64,000 bases of DNA, taken from HKCCE3408 sp039183205 (GTDB lineage: Bacteria > Pseudomonadota > Alphaproteobacteria > Rhodobacterales > Rhodobacteraceae). The translations under genes were made by a program, and so were the position numbers. The notes beneath the pieces were generated by a model. The model was not told where the DNA came from and made no database searches. It worked only from the letters and a program-made list of their open reading frames with translations. Numbering within the stretch: position 1 is the stretch's first letter; each line of letters starts with the position of its first letter. Location: contig JBCDBR010000020.1 of the NCBI GenBank assembly GCA_039183205.1, positions 1-64,000 of the forward strand. The letters are read 5' to 3'. This document shows positions 7,585 to 15,407 of this stretch, piece by piece.

Positions 7585-7718
7585 GTGCCGTCATGTCCCA
7601 ATGATTTACTCAAGACGCGTGGATATAGGGTGACGTTGGCCCGTGCACAAGCTTGACCCTCACGAGCGGCATTCCTAGAACGTAAAGAATTTGCCCCAGA
7701 CCGTTCCGGAGACCTAAG

Positions 7719-8870
7719 ATGACCCAGCGCCCGACCGCCTGCCTCGTTTTGGCCGATGGTTCGGTCTTTTACGGTCGCGGCTTCGGTGCTGAAGGGGAAA
7801 AGACGGCAGAGCTGTGCTTCAACACCGCGATGACAGGCTACCAAGAGATCATGACGGACCCGTCTTACGCCGGTCAAATCGTTACCTTCACCTTCCCTCA
7901 TATCGGCAATACCGGAGTGAACCCAGAAGACGATGAAACCGCCGATCCCGTCGCCGCTGGAATGGTCGTCAAATGGGATCCGACGGAGCCTTCGAATTGG
8001 CGGATGACCGGCTCGCTGGAGGATTGGCTGAAGCGGCGCGGCCGGATTGGCATTGGGGGCATCGACACGCGCAGGCTCACCCGCGCGATCCGCCAACAGG
8101 GCGCTCCGCATGTCGCACTGAGCCACAGTTCAGACGGCGTTTTCGACCTTGAACGGCTCGTGGCGGCGGCGCGGGGCTTTCAGGGCTTGGAAGGCCTTGA
8201 TTTGGCGAAGGACGTGACATGCGCGCAAAGCTATCGGTGGGATGAAATGCGGTGGGCCTGGCCGGACGGCTTTCCAAAACGGTCACAGCCCGGTCATAAG
8301 GTGGTCGCCATCGACTACGGTGCCAAGCGCAACATTTTGCGCTGCCTTGCCAGCGCGGGCTGTGATGTGACCGTCCTGCCGGCCACGGCAACCGCCCAAG
8401 AGGTTCTCGAACACGACCCATCCGGGCTCTTTTTGTCCAACGGACCGGGCGATCCTGCTGCGACCGGCGCTTACGCCGTGCCTATGATCCAAGAGGTCTT
8501 GGCACGGGATCTGCCGATCTTCGGCATTTGCCTGGGCCACCAAATGCTTGCCTTGGCGCTGGGCGCGCGGACTGTGAAGATGAACCATGGCCATCACGGG
8601 GCCAATCATCCGGTTAAGGACCTTGAGACCGGAAAGGTCGAAATCACGTCGATGAACCATGGCTTCACGGTGGACACACAAAGCTTGCCGGATGGCGTAA
8701 TTGAAAGCCATGTAAGCCTATTCGACGGATCGAATTGCGGTATTCGCCTTGCAGATCGACCGGTCTTTTCGGTGCAATACCATCCCGAGGCAAGCCCCGG
8801 GCCGCAAGACAGCTTTTACCTTTTCGAGCGCTTTGTCGCGGCTATGGAAGCCCGCCGACAGATCGCCTAA
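7719..8870 (+). CDS. carA: Carbamoyl-phosphate synthase small (glutaminase) chain
   Basis: CarA hydrolyses glutamine and passes ammonia to CarB, making carbamoyl phosphate for arginine and pyrimidine synthesis. The 383 residues show the CPSase small-chain N-domain (VLADGSVFYGRGFGAEG, NTAMTGYQEIMTDPSY) and a class I glutamine amidotransferase domain. The catalytic cysteine is in FGICLGHQ (about residue 270) and the His/Glu pair in QYHPEASPGP near the end. Length is normal. No carB is adjacent in this window. Confidence 0.96.
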   Translation: MTQRPTACLVLADGSVFYGRGFGAEGEKTAELCFNTAMTGYQEIMTDPSYAGQIVTFTFPHIGNTGVNPEDDETADPVAAGMVVKWDPTEPSNWRMTGSLEDWLKRRGRIGIGGIDTRRLTRAIRQQGAPHVALSHSSDGVFDLERLVAAARGFQGLEGLDLAKDVTCAQSYRWDEMRWAWPDGFPKRSQPGHKVVAIDYGAKRNILRCLASAGCDVTVLPATATAQEVLEHDPSGLFLSNGPGDPAATGAYAVPMIQEVLARDLPIFGICLGHQMLALALGARTVKMNHGHHGANHPVKDLETGKVEITSMNHGFTVDTQSLPDGVIESHVSLFDGSNCGIRLADRPVFSVQYHPEASPGPQDSFYLFERFVAAMEARRQIA

Positions 8871-8892
8871 CCCTCATCGCATACAACATTTG

Positions 8893-8918
8893 TTAATCCA
8901 AGGTTAACAACCTGTTAA
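8893..8918 (+). promoter_or_regulatory. Two overlapping CtrA-type boxes (TTAA-N7-TTAA-N7-TTAA)
   Basis: TTAA occurs at 8893-8896, 8904-8907 and 8915-8918, each exactly 11 bp from the next. The first pair reads TTAATCCAAGGTTAAC, a full match to the CtrA consensus TTAA-N7-TTAAC; the second pair ends TTAACC. The array is 50 bp before the start of the glycosyltransferase gene at 8968. Binding by CtrA is inferred. Confidence 0.65.
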
Positions 8919-8967
8919 CCGGTGAGCCCTGCTTTATGCCGCGGTAGTAAAGCGTTAGGGGCAAGGT

Positions 8968-10896
8968 ATGGACAGCACGCTATTGACCGTTCCAATGGTG
9001 CGGCAGCAAACCGGCGTGAGGCATGAAATTCGGCCACGAGCCGATGCCAGACTAACCCAACATCTTGCCGCAAAAGGCCACTTTGCCCTGTCAGATTTGC
9101 CAGCGGATGTGGACCCTGGCCTCGGGCCTGGCGCCGTCGCACGACGGCTCATCCAGGGCGGACATGTGCCAGAAAAGGACGTTTTGGCGAGCTATGCCGA
9201 TCTTTATGGCAGCCAGCTGATCGATTTGAGCACGCAACCGGCCGATGCCACGCAATCCGGTTTTTTGGACCCGCAAACTGCGATTGCCTTGTCTGCCGTG
9301 CCCTATCGTTGGGTTGCGGGTCGACTTGTTGTGGTGACGTCGCGACCCGATCTTGTGGCGGAAATCGAACGCGCAATACCGGGCCAAACCGTGCTGATCG
9401 CCTTGGCAAACAGCGCCCAAATCACTTCGGCGATCGGTCATGTTTACGGCCAAGGCCTGGCACGGGCCGCGGAATGCCGGGCGCCGAAGGAGGCAAGCGC
9501 ACGGGTCTGGACAGGCTATGCCTTGGGGCGACGGCTGGCCATCCCACTGGCCGGTTTGACCGTGGCTGCTATCCTATCGCCCGTGGCGACGTATCTGGCG
9601 CTGGTCGCGGTCGCTATTTTAGTGTTTGCCGTGAATATCGGCCTGAAATTAGCGTCCGCAACAGCGGCACATCGCGCGCGCGTTCATACAATCCCGCCGG
9701 AGCCGCGCGCCGTGCCCCTTTTCCCCGAACCCGTCGTGACACTTTTGGTTCCGCTCTTTAATGAACACCGCGTGGCCGGCGAGATTTTGCAGCGCATCGA
9801 CCGACTTGATTACCCACGCACGAAACTGGACGTGATCTTCATCCTCGAAGAAGGCGACCGGACAACAAAAGCCGCGCTCGGTGCCTGTGCCCTGCCCCAT
9901 TGGGCCCGCGCAATTGCGGTGCCGCATGGGCAGCCTCAAACCAAACCGCGCGCGCTGAACTACGCCCTGCCCTTTGCGCGCGGCACCGTTGTCGGCATTT
10001 ACGATGCCGAGGACGCGCCAGAGCCTGACCAATTGCGCAAGATTGCCGCACGCTTTGCTGTCGCGCCGCCAAATGTCGCCTGCCTCCAAGGGCAACTTGA
10101 CTACTACAACGCGGCGCACAATTGGATCAGCCGGTGCTTCACGATCGAATACGCGACGTGGTTTCGACTGGTTTTGCCTGGCGTCGAACGGTTGGGCCTT
10201 GTCGTCCCGCTGGGCGGTACGACGCTGTTTATCAAGCGCGACGCGCTCATCCGCATTGGCGCCTGGGATGCCCACAACGTGACCGAAGACGCCGAGCTTG
10301 GCATTCGCCTTCAGCGCGCGGGCTACCGCACCGAATTGATCGCCACCACAACGTTTGAGGAAGCGAATTCCGCACTTTGGCCATGGATCCGACAGCGCAC
10401 GCGTTGGCTCAAAGGCTATGCCATCACCTGGGCCACGGTCATGCGCCGGCCCGGCCAGCTGTTGCGCGATTTGGGCAGCCGGCGTTTTTGGGGGCTCCAA
10501 GCGCAATTCGCCGGGACTATTTTGGGTTTCGTTACGGCCCCGCTTTTATGGAGCCTCGCACTTGTTCCGTTTGGCGCGCATCCGTTGTGGCCGGAACTTC
10601 CAACTATGCTCTTTGCAGCGCTCAGTGCCGTGTTTACCTTTGCCCTAATAGCAACGCTTTGGATCAACTGGCTCGCCTGCGGAGCGTCGCATCTGCGACG
10701 CCATCGGAACTTTGTCATCGTGATGGTGCTGTACTATCCATTGGCATCGATCGCGGGATTGTTGGCACTTTTGGACTTGGCGGCCAGGCCGTTTTATTGG
10801 GCAAAGACAGCGCATGGCCGCTATGGCCCAGCTTTGGCCGCTATGATGTCGCCTGCCTCGGACCTCAATCGGACCTCGAACGCCCGGCTCAGATGA
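8968..10896 (+). CDS. Membrane glycosyltransferase family 2 with GspE N-terminal-like domain
   Basis: The 642-residue protein is probably a processive polysaccharide synthase of the inner membrane. The N-terminal part (about residues 25-160) resembles the MshEN/GspE N-terminal domain, with two RL-x-x-x-L-x-x-G-like stretches (RLTQHLAAKGHF, RRLIQGGHVPEKDV). Two helices follow (about 190-225), then the GT2 domain: VTLLVPLFNEH, the DxD-like DAEDAP, the acceptor motif TEDAELG and QRTRWLKG (the QxxRW motif of cellulose and hyaluronan synthases). Several helices close the protein. The product is not predictable. The gene lies behind two CtrA-type boxes, and its last 76 bp overlap the 3' end of the converging GntR gene. 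Confidence 0.88.
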   Translation: MDSTLLTVPMVRQQTGVRHEIRPRADARLTQHLAAKGHFALSDLPADVDPGLGPGAVARRLIQGGHVPEKDVLASYADLYGSQLIDLSTQPADATQSGFLDPQTAIALSAVPYRWVAGRLVVVTSRPDLVAEIERAIPGQTVLIALANSAQITSAIGHVYGQGLARAAECRAPKEASARVWTGYALGRRLAIPLAGLTVAAILSPVATYLALVAVAILVFAVNIGLKLASATAAHRARVHTIPPEPRAVPLFPEPVVTLLVPLFNEHRVAGEILQRIDRLDYPRTKLDVIFILEEGDRTTKAALGACALPHWARAIAVPHGQPQTKPRALNYALPFARGTVVGIYDAEDAPEPDQLRKIAARFAVAPPNVACLQGQLDYYNAAHNWISRCFTIEYATWFRLVLPGVERLGLVVPLGGTTLFIKRDALIRIGAWDAHNVTEDAELGIRLQRAGYRTELIATTTFEEANSALWPWIRQRTRWLKGYAITWATVMRRPGQLLRDLGSRRFWGLQAQFAGTILGFVTAPLLWSLALVPFGAHPLWPELPTMLFAALSAVFTFALIATLWINWLACGASHLRRHRNFVIVMVLYYPLASIAGLLALLDLAARPFYWAKTAHGRYGPALAAMMSPASDLNRTSNARLR

Positions 10897-11483
10897 TCGC
10901 GAAGCGCTCGGGCCGCGGTCGCGCCGTCAGCAGCGGCAATTGCTTCAACAATCTCGGCATGTTCTGCCAGCGCCGTTTCGCCGCGACCTTCGGCAGCCAA
11001 CGACGTTGTCGCCATCAACGCCATGGATCTGTGCACCAGATCAAGTTGCTGAACCAAATACCGGTTGTGGCTGGCCAAGTGAATCTGCTTGTGAAATCGG
11101 CGATTGGCACGGCTCAGCGCTTGTGGGTCCCCCAACAACGCACGATCTTCTTCAACCATTTGACGAAGCACACGGATTTCTTCGGCCGCCGCATGTTGCG
11201 CAGCCAGTCGGGCAGCCAGCGCTTCAAGCTCGGCCCGCACGACGTAAAGCTCCGCGGTTTGGGCATGATCAAGCGAGGCAACGATCAAGCTGCGGCCGTC
11301 GCGCGTCAAAAGGCTCTGCGTTTCAAGCCGTTGCAAAGCTTCGCGGATCGGTGTCCGACTAAAGCCAAAACGCTCGGCCAATTCGGATTCGACCAGACGC
11401 GAGCCCGGACGATACAATCCCACGTCAATGGCTTGTAGGATCAGATCGTAGGCGTCCTTCTGCGGCACGCGTTTTGAGGTCAT
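10821..11483 (-). CDS. GntR-family transcriptional regulator (FCD/FadR type)
   Basis: This 220-residue regulator has an N-terminal winged helix (about residues 8-70, with ESELAERFGFSRTPIREALQRLE). The C-terminal all-helical FCD ligand domain has metal-site histidines in NRRFHKQIH, EHAEIVEAI and RDHLS. Members usually respond to small organic acids; the ligand cannot be read from sequence. It is divergent from the UbiH-type gene (139 bp between starts) and its 3' end overlaps the glycosyltransferase gene by 76 bp on the opposite strand. Confidence 0.9.
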   Translation of the reverse strand: MTSKRVPQKDAYDLILQAIDVGLYRPGSRLVESELAERFGFSRTPIREALQRLETQSLLTRDGRSLIVASLDHAQTAELYVVRAELEALAARLAAQHAAAEEIRVLRQMVEEDRALLGDPQALSRANRRFHKQIHLASHNRYLVQQLDLVHRSMALMATTSLAAEGRGETALAEHAEIVEAIAAADGATAARALRDHLSRAFEVRLRSEAGDIIAAKAGP

Positions 11484-11622
11484 CGATTGATCCTTGGCAG
11501 GGCGATTTCTGAAGGATGAGGCTAGGCGTCTGTGCCCGCACTGGCAAGGGCACCTTGCCTGCCCACCGCTTAGGTCAGTTTGCCGCTTCGACGTGGGCCG
11601 GACACGCCTCTACATATGGCGC

Positions 11623-12846
11623 ATGGTGACAGATAGCTGCGATATTTTCATCTCTGGCGGTGGCATTGCCGGTCTGACGGCCGCCGCCGCATTCGGCTCA
11701 GCGGGCTTCCATGTCATCGTCGTCGACCCATCGGCGCCGATCACCGACGTGGCAACCGAAGGCGCCGATTTACGCACGACCGCCATAATGCAGCCCGCGC
11801 GGCGGCTTTTGATGCGATCGGGCCTGTGGGAGCGGCTGGCACCGTTCGCGACCGACCTTCAGGTTATGGCCATCATGGATTTGGCCGCTAAGGACGCCCA
11901 CGCACCGGAGACGCGCGCCTTCGATGCAAAGGACGTGTCGCAAGAGCCTTTTGGCTGGAACCTGCCGAATTGGCTATTGAACCGCGAAATGGCCGCTCAT
12001 CTTGCGACGCTCGATACGGTGGATTTTCGGCCGGGCATCGCCACGGTCAGCATGCTTGCACGCGACGCCGGCGCGCACATTGCGCTCTCGGACGGCGTCT
12101 CTGTCACGGCGCGCTTGGTGGTTGCGGCCGACGGCCGTGAATCGCGTCTGCGCGGATCCCAAGGCATCGGCGTACGGACCTGGCGCTATGGTCAAAAGGC
12201 GCTTGCCTTTGCGGTGACCCATCCGATCCCGCACCAAAACGTGTCAACCGAGATCCACCGAACCGGTGGACCATTTACGCTTGTGCCACTGCCCGATCAC
12301 GATGGTCGGCCAGCGTCAGGCGTTGTCTGGATGGAGCGGGCGAAAACCGCGGTCGCATTGGCAGAAATGCCCGGATCAGACTTCGAGGACGCGATGTCGG
12401 AGAGGTCGAATTTTGTGTTGGGTCCGCTGTCGCTCGCGTCGAGCCGAACCGTATGGCCGATCATCTCCCAGCTGGCGGACCGTTTTGACGGCCAACGCCT
12501 TGCCCTGATCGCGGAGGCTGCGCATGTCGTACCGCCAATAGGCGCGCAAGGACTGAACATGAGCCTGGCCGATATCGCGGCCCTCCTTGATCTCAGCCTC
12601 GCAAATCCGGCGGCGTTGGGAACACCGGCGATGCTCCGAGAATACCACCGCTCCCGATATCCCGAAACTCGCGCCCGTGTGCTGGGTGTTGACCTTTTGA
12701 ACCGCGCCTCAATGGCGCAAATGGTGCCGGTCCAAGCCTTGCGCGCCCGCGCCAGCCGTATGCTGCATGAGGTCACGCCGTTGCGGCATCTGGCGATGCA
12801 TATGGGCATGGGCCATGGGCAAATGTTGCGCCGGCCCAATCGGTAG
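11623..12846 (+). CDS. UbiH/UbiF/COQ6-family FAD monooxygenase
   Basis: A 407-residue flavoprotein hydroxylase probably acting on a ring of the ubiquinone precursor. The N-terminal Rossmann fold is intact (ISGGGIAGLTAAAAF, then IVVDPS). The second FAD motif, usually GDAAH-x-x-PP-x-G-x-G-x-N, reads AEAAHVVPPIGAQGLNMSL, so the usual GD is AE. A central R-containing segment (VVAADGRESRLR) matches the DG motif. The start at 11623 (MVTDSCDIF) is chosen because the frame upstream has no homology and places the Rossmann glycine motif close to the N-terminus. Which ring position it hydroxylates cannot be told. Confidence 0.88.
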   Translation: MVTDSCDIFISGGGIAGLTAAAAFGSAGFHVIVVDPSAPITDVATEGADLRTTAIMQPARRLLMRSGLWERLAPFATDLQVMAIMDLAAKDAHAPETRAFDAKDVSQEPFGWNLPNWLLNREMAAHLATLDTVDFRPGIATVSMLARDAGAHIALSDGVSVTARLVVAADGRESRLRGSQGIGVRTWRYGQKALAFAVTHPIPHQNVSTEIHRTGGPFTLVPLPDHDGRPASGVVWMERAKTAVALAEMPGSDFEDAMSERSNFVLGPLSLASSRTVWPIISQLADRFDGQRLALIAEAAHVVPPIGAQGLNMSLADIAALLDLSLANPAALGTPAMLREYHRSRYPETRARVLGVDLLNRASMAQMVPVQALRARASRMLHEVTPLRHLAMHMGMGHGQMLRRPNR

Positions 12847-12862
12847 CGCTCGAGCGCTTTTT
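12845..12862 (+). terminator. Short hairpin with T-run after the UbiH-type gene
   Basis: AGCGC-TCGA-GCGCT followed by TTTTT (12858-12862) overlaps the stop codon of the hydroxylase gene. The stem has only five G/C-rich pairs, so it is probably a weak terminator. The 167 bp that follow up to ilvC hold no gene. Confidence 0.5.
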
Positions 12863-13029
12863 GATCAGCTCCCCGTATTGCATTGGCGCGGCCCAGTCCT
12901 GCGCCTCTCCTCGCTCTGCCCGCGACTGATCCGCTGGCAACTGTCGCCGTTGCATCCCGTGGCAAAACCGCTAGAAGGCGCCAAATGCCCCTCAATCAGG
13001 GCCGGAGAGAACATCAGGAAGGGACCAAA

Positions 13030-14052
13030 ATGCGCGTCTATTACGATCGTGACTGCGACATCAATCTGATCAAAGACATGAAAGTGGCGATCTTGGGGTA
13101 TGGCAGCCAAGGCCACGCGCATGCGCTGAACCTTCGCGATAGCGGCGCGAAAAACGTGGCCGTGGCCTTACGCGACGGGTCCGCAAGTCGGGCTAAGGCG
13201 GAGGCTGAGGGGTTGGACGTGATGGGTATCGCCGATGCCGCGGCCTGGTGCGACCTAATCATGTTTACCATGCCCGATGAGTTGCAGGCCGCAACGTACA
13301 AAGCCCACGTGCATGAGAACCTGCGCGACGGCGCGGCCATCGCTTTTGCCCACGGCCTGAACGTCCATTTCGGCCTGATTGAGCCCAAGCCCGGGGTTGA
13401 TGTGATCATGATGGCGCCCAAAGGGCCGGGTCATACGGTGCGCGGCGAATATTCCAAAGGCGGCGGCGTGCCATGCCTTGTCGCGGTCGACAATGATGCA
13501 TCCGGTCGTGCGCTGGAAATTGGGCTCAGCTATTGTTCGGCCATTGGCGGCGGCCGTTCCGGCATAATCGAGACCAATTTCAAAGAGGAATGCGAAACCG
13601 ACCTTTTTGGCGAACAAGCGGTCCTCTGCGGCGGCTTGGTTGAGTTGATCCGCATGGGTTTTGAGACACTTGTCGAGGCCGGCTACGCACCCGAAATGGC
13701 CTATTTCGAATGCCTACACGAGGTAAAGTTAATCGTCGATCTCATCTATGAAGGCGGTATCGCGAACATGAACTATTCGATCTCAAACACTGCTGAGTAT
13801 GGTGAATATGTATCTGGCCCGCGGATATTGCCTTATGATGAGACCAAGGCGCGGATGAAATCTGTTTTGACCGATATCCAAACCGGGAAATTCGTCCGCG
13901 ATTTCATGGCGGAGAATTCGGTGGGCCAGCCGTTCTTTAAGGGAACGCGGCGCATCAATGACGCCCATCAGATCGAAGAGGTCGGTGAAAAGTTGCGCGC
14001 AATGATGCCTTGGATCTCTGCCGGAAAAATGGTCGACAAAGCAAAGAACTGA
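13030..14052 (+). CDS. ilvC: Ketol-acid reductoisomerase (NADP+)
   Basis: IlvC isomerises and reduces acetolactate and acetohydroxybutyrate in valine and isoleucine synthesis. The 340 residues fit the short class I enzyme. The Rossmann motif is GYGSQGHAHALNLRDSG (about residues 25-41), with basic residues after it (LRDGSASR) that bind NADPH. The Mg-binding part contains KEECETDLFGEQAVLCGG and the C-terminal knotted domain SNTAEYGEYVSGPR. The ATG at 13030 (MRVYYDRDCD) is the standard family start; an upstream in-frame extension from 12883 has no similarity. Confidence 0.97.
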   Translation: MRVYYDRDCDINLIKDMKVAILGYGSQGHAHALNLRDSGAKNVAVALRDGSASRAKAEAEGLDVMGIADAAAWCDLIMFTMPDELQAATYKAHVHENLRDGAAIAFAHGLNVHFGLIEPKPGVDVIMMAPKGPGHTVRGEYSKGGGVPCLVAVDNDASGRALEIGLSYCSAIGGGRSGIIETNFKEECETDLFGEQAVLCGGLVELIRMGFETLVEAGYAPEMAYFECLHEVKLIVDLIYEGGIANMNYSISNTAEYGEYVSGPRILPYDETKARMKSVLTDIQTGKFVRDFMAENSVGQPFFKGTRRINDAHQIEEVGEKLRAMMPWISAGKMVDKAKN

Positions 14053-14102
14053 CCTTTCGAATTGTTTCTGGTACCCTCGGCTTATCAGAAGGAGGGTATC
14101 AG

Positions 14103-14732
14103 ATGTCCAAAGTGCTTTTGGGACCGGACGGCACGCCGGTCAAAAAAGGAGCGTCCCAACTGAAGTTGACACGGCGTGCCTTTGCGGGCGGTGCGCTTGC
14201 GACGCCGTTTTTAGCGCAAGGCGCCGCCGCGACAGACCCAGAAGACGAGATCAATGATGCAATCGACCTGCTTGATGCAGTGTTTTTCCAAGGCCAAGGC
14301 GGCACGCGCCTGGTTTTGACCGCCGTTCTTGTCGTCACGGCAGCAAATGAATTGCTGTTTGCCAATATTAGCCAAGGCGCTCCAAAATATGATGAAAACC
14401 GCATCGGAACGAGCGCGCTTTTGGGCGGCCTGACGCGGCCAACAATCCCCGAACGGTTGGAAAACGCCGTAGTCGCAGGCAACGTCCGGCTCTTTGAGAC
14501 CATCCTGGTCTTACAGCTCGAACGGAGCATTCAGATCGCGATGCGTCTCTTGCAGCTTGTCATCGCGCATCGCCAGTTGTCGTGGGACATTCTGCGTTTC
14601 AGGCAAGCAACCGGCATTAATGGGTCCTACGATTTGGCGGTTTTGCGGGGAGCCGAATTAATCGGCACGCTTTTCCAAATTGAACAAAACCGCTTGCTCG
14701 CCCTGGTGCCGCCGCCGACTTACGGCAGCTAA
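14103..14732 (+). CDS. Hypothetical Tat-exported protein
   Basis: The 209-residue product starts MSKVLLGPDGTPVKK, with GGAGGG about 9 bp upstream of the ATG at 14103. A twin-arginine signal follows (LKLTRRAFAGGALATPFLAQGAAA, residues about 22-45), so it is probably moved folded into the periplasm by TatABC, whose genes are in this window. The mature part is helical, with an acidic start (DPEDEINDAIDLLDAVFF) and a hydrophobic middle. No cofactor motif is evident and no family was recognised. It lies 50 bp after ilvC; its stop overlaps the end of the converging CAP-domain gene by 4 bp. Confidence 0.75.
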   Translation: MSKVLLGPDGTPVKKGASQLKLTRRAFAGGALATPFLAQGAAATDPEDEINDAIDLLDAVFFQGQGGTRLVLTAVLVVTAANELLFANISQGAPKYDENRIGTSALLGGLTRPTIPERLENAVVAGNVRLFETILVLQLERSIQIAMRLLQLVIAHRQLSWDILRFRQATGINGSYDLAVLRGAELIGTLFQIEQNRLLALVPPPTYGS

Positions 14733-15190
14733 CACGGTCGCGCCAGGACCAAGACCCAGGCATCGCCGCTGCGCGAAAACCCGAAATGCTGCGCTGCGGG
14801 GTTGACCAAGTTACGGTAATGGCCCGGCGAATTGACCCATGCGGCGATGACGGAGGTCACATCAGGCTGTCCACGGGCGATGTTCTCGGCAACGAAACAG
14901 GCCTGATACCCTGCGGCGCGGACGCGGTCAGTCACGGATGAGCCGTCGCTGCCGGTATGGCTCAGGCCCCCACGGCGCGCCAAATCGTCCGCGTGGAATT
15001 GCGCCGCAGCCTGGAGCGCCGGATGCTGGATGACAGTGCTGGTACCGGCTTGTGCCCGTTCGGCGGTGATAAACGTCGCTGCACGCCCGATTGAGACCGT
15101 TGTCGCAGCCGGCAATCGGGTAACATCCTGTGTTGGCGCACATCCCGCCAAGCCCAGAAGTATCGCAAAAACTGCGCGCCTCATCTCCAT
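14729..15190 (-). CDS. CAP/SCP-domain lipoprotein
   Basis: This 153-residue protein has a lipoprotein signal (MRRAVFAILLGLAGC, lipobox LAGC) followed by a CAP (cysteine-rich secretory/PR-1) domain. Typical parts are HPALQAAAQFHADDLARRGGLSHTGSDG, VAENIARG and the closing IAAWVNSPGHYRNLVNP...HFGFSRSGDAWV. The two conserved histidines (LSHTG and SPGHYRN) and glutamates of the CAP cavity are present. The domain's role in bacteria is unclear; envelope functions are likely. Translation may start at the first ATG or two codons later. Confidence 0.9.
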   Translation of the reverse strand: MEMRRAVFAILLGLAGCAPTQDVTRLPAATTVSIGRAATFITAERAQAGTSTVIQHPALQAAAQFHADDLARRGGLSHTGSDGSSVTDRVRAAGYQACFVAENIARGQPDVTSVIAAWVNSPGHYRNLVNPAAQHFGFSRSGDAWVLVLARPC

Positions 15191-15407
15191 GCTCCGTTAA
15201 CCGGATGCCTCCATGATGATGCGATCGCGCCCATAGGGCAAGTGCGCCTGTGGATGACCAGCGGCAGATTGCCTGGTATCTGTGGATAAGTCATGATCTG
15301 TGCTCATTTATCTTAAAACCACAATATTTGGCGAAAATTTTAGCAAAATTCACATATTTTTATTGGAAAAAGCATATATTTGCATAGATGAGTGGGGGCA
15401 AATTCTG
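15191..15407. other. AT-rich intergenic region with DnaA-box-like sites
   Basis: No gene is visible. Positions 15300-15395 are much more AT-rich than the surroundings. TGTGGATAA at 15281-15289 is a perfect DnaA box (complement TTATCCACA), and TGTGGATGA at 15249-15257 differs at one base, in the same orientation, 32 bp away. The region also carries the promoter of the CAP gene and the 3' end of the deaminase transcript. No replication gene is nearby. Confidence 0.4.

Noticed and set aside
9649..10506. 285-codon minus-strand frame
   Set aside because: Antisense to the glycosyltransferase gene, with composition typical of a GC-rich shadow and no recognisable domain.
10377..11438. 353-codon plus-strand frame
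   Set aside because: It overlaps the 3' third of the glycosyltransferase in another phase and is then antisense to the GntR gene; both of those have clear domains.
15191..15407. Chromosome or plasmid replication origin
   Set aside because: DnaA-like boxes and AT-rich DNA are present, but there are only two boxes, no replication or partition gene, and similar boxes occur by chance elsewhere in the window.
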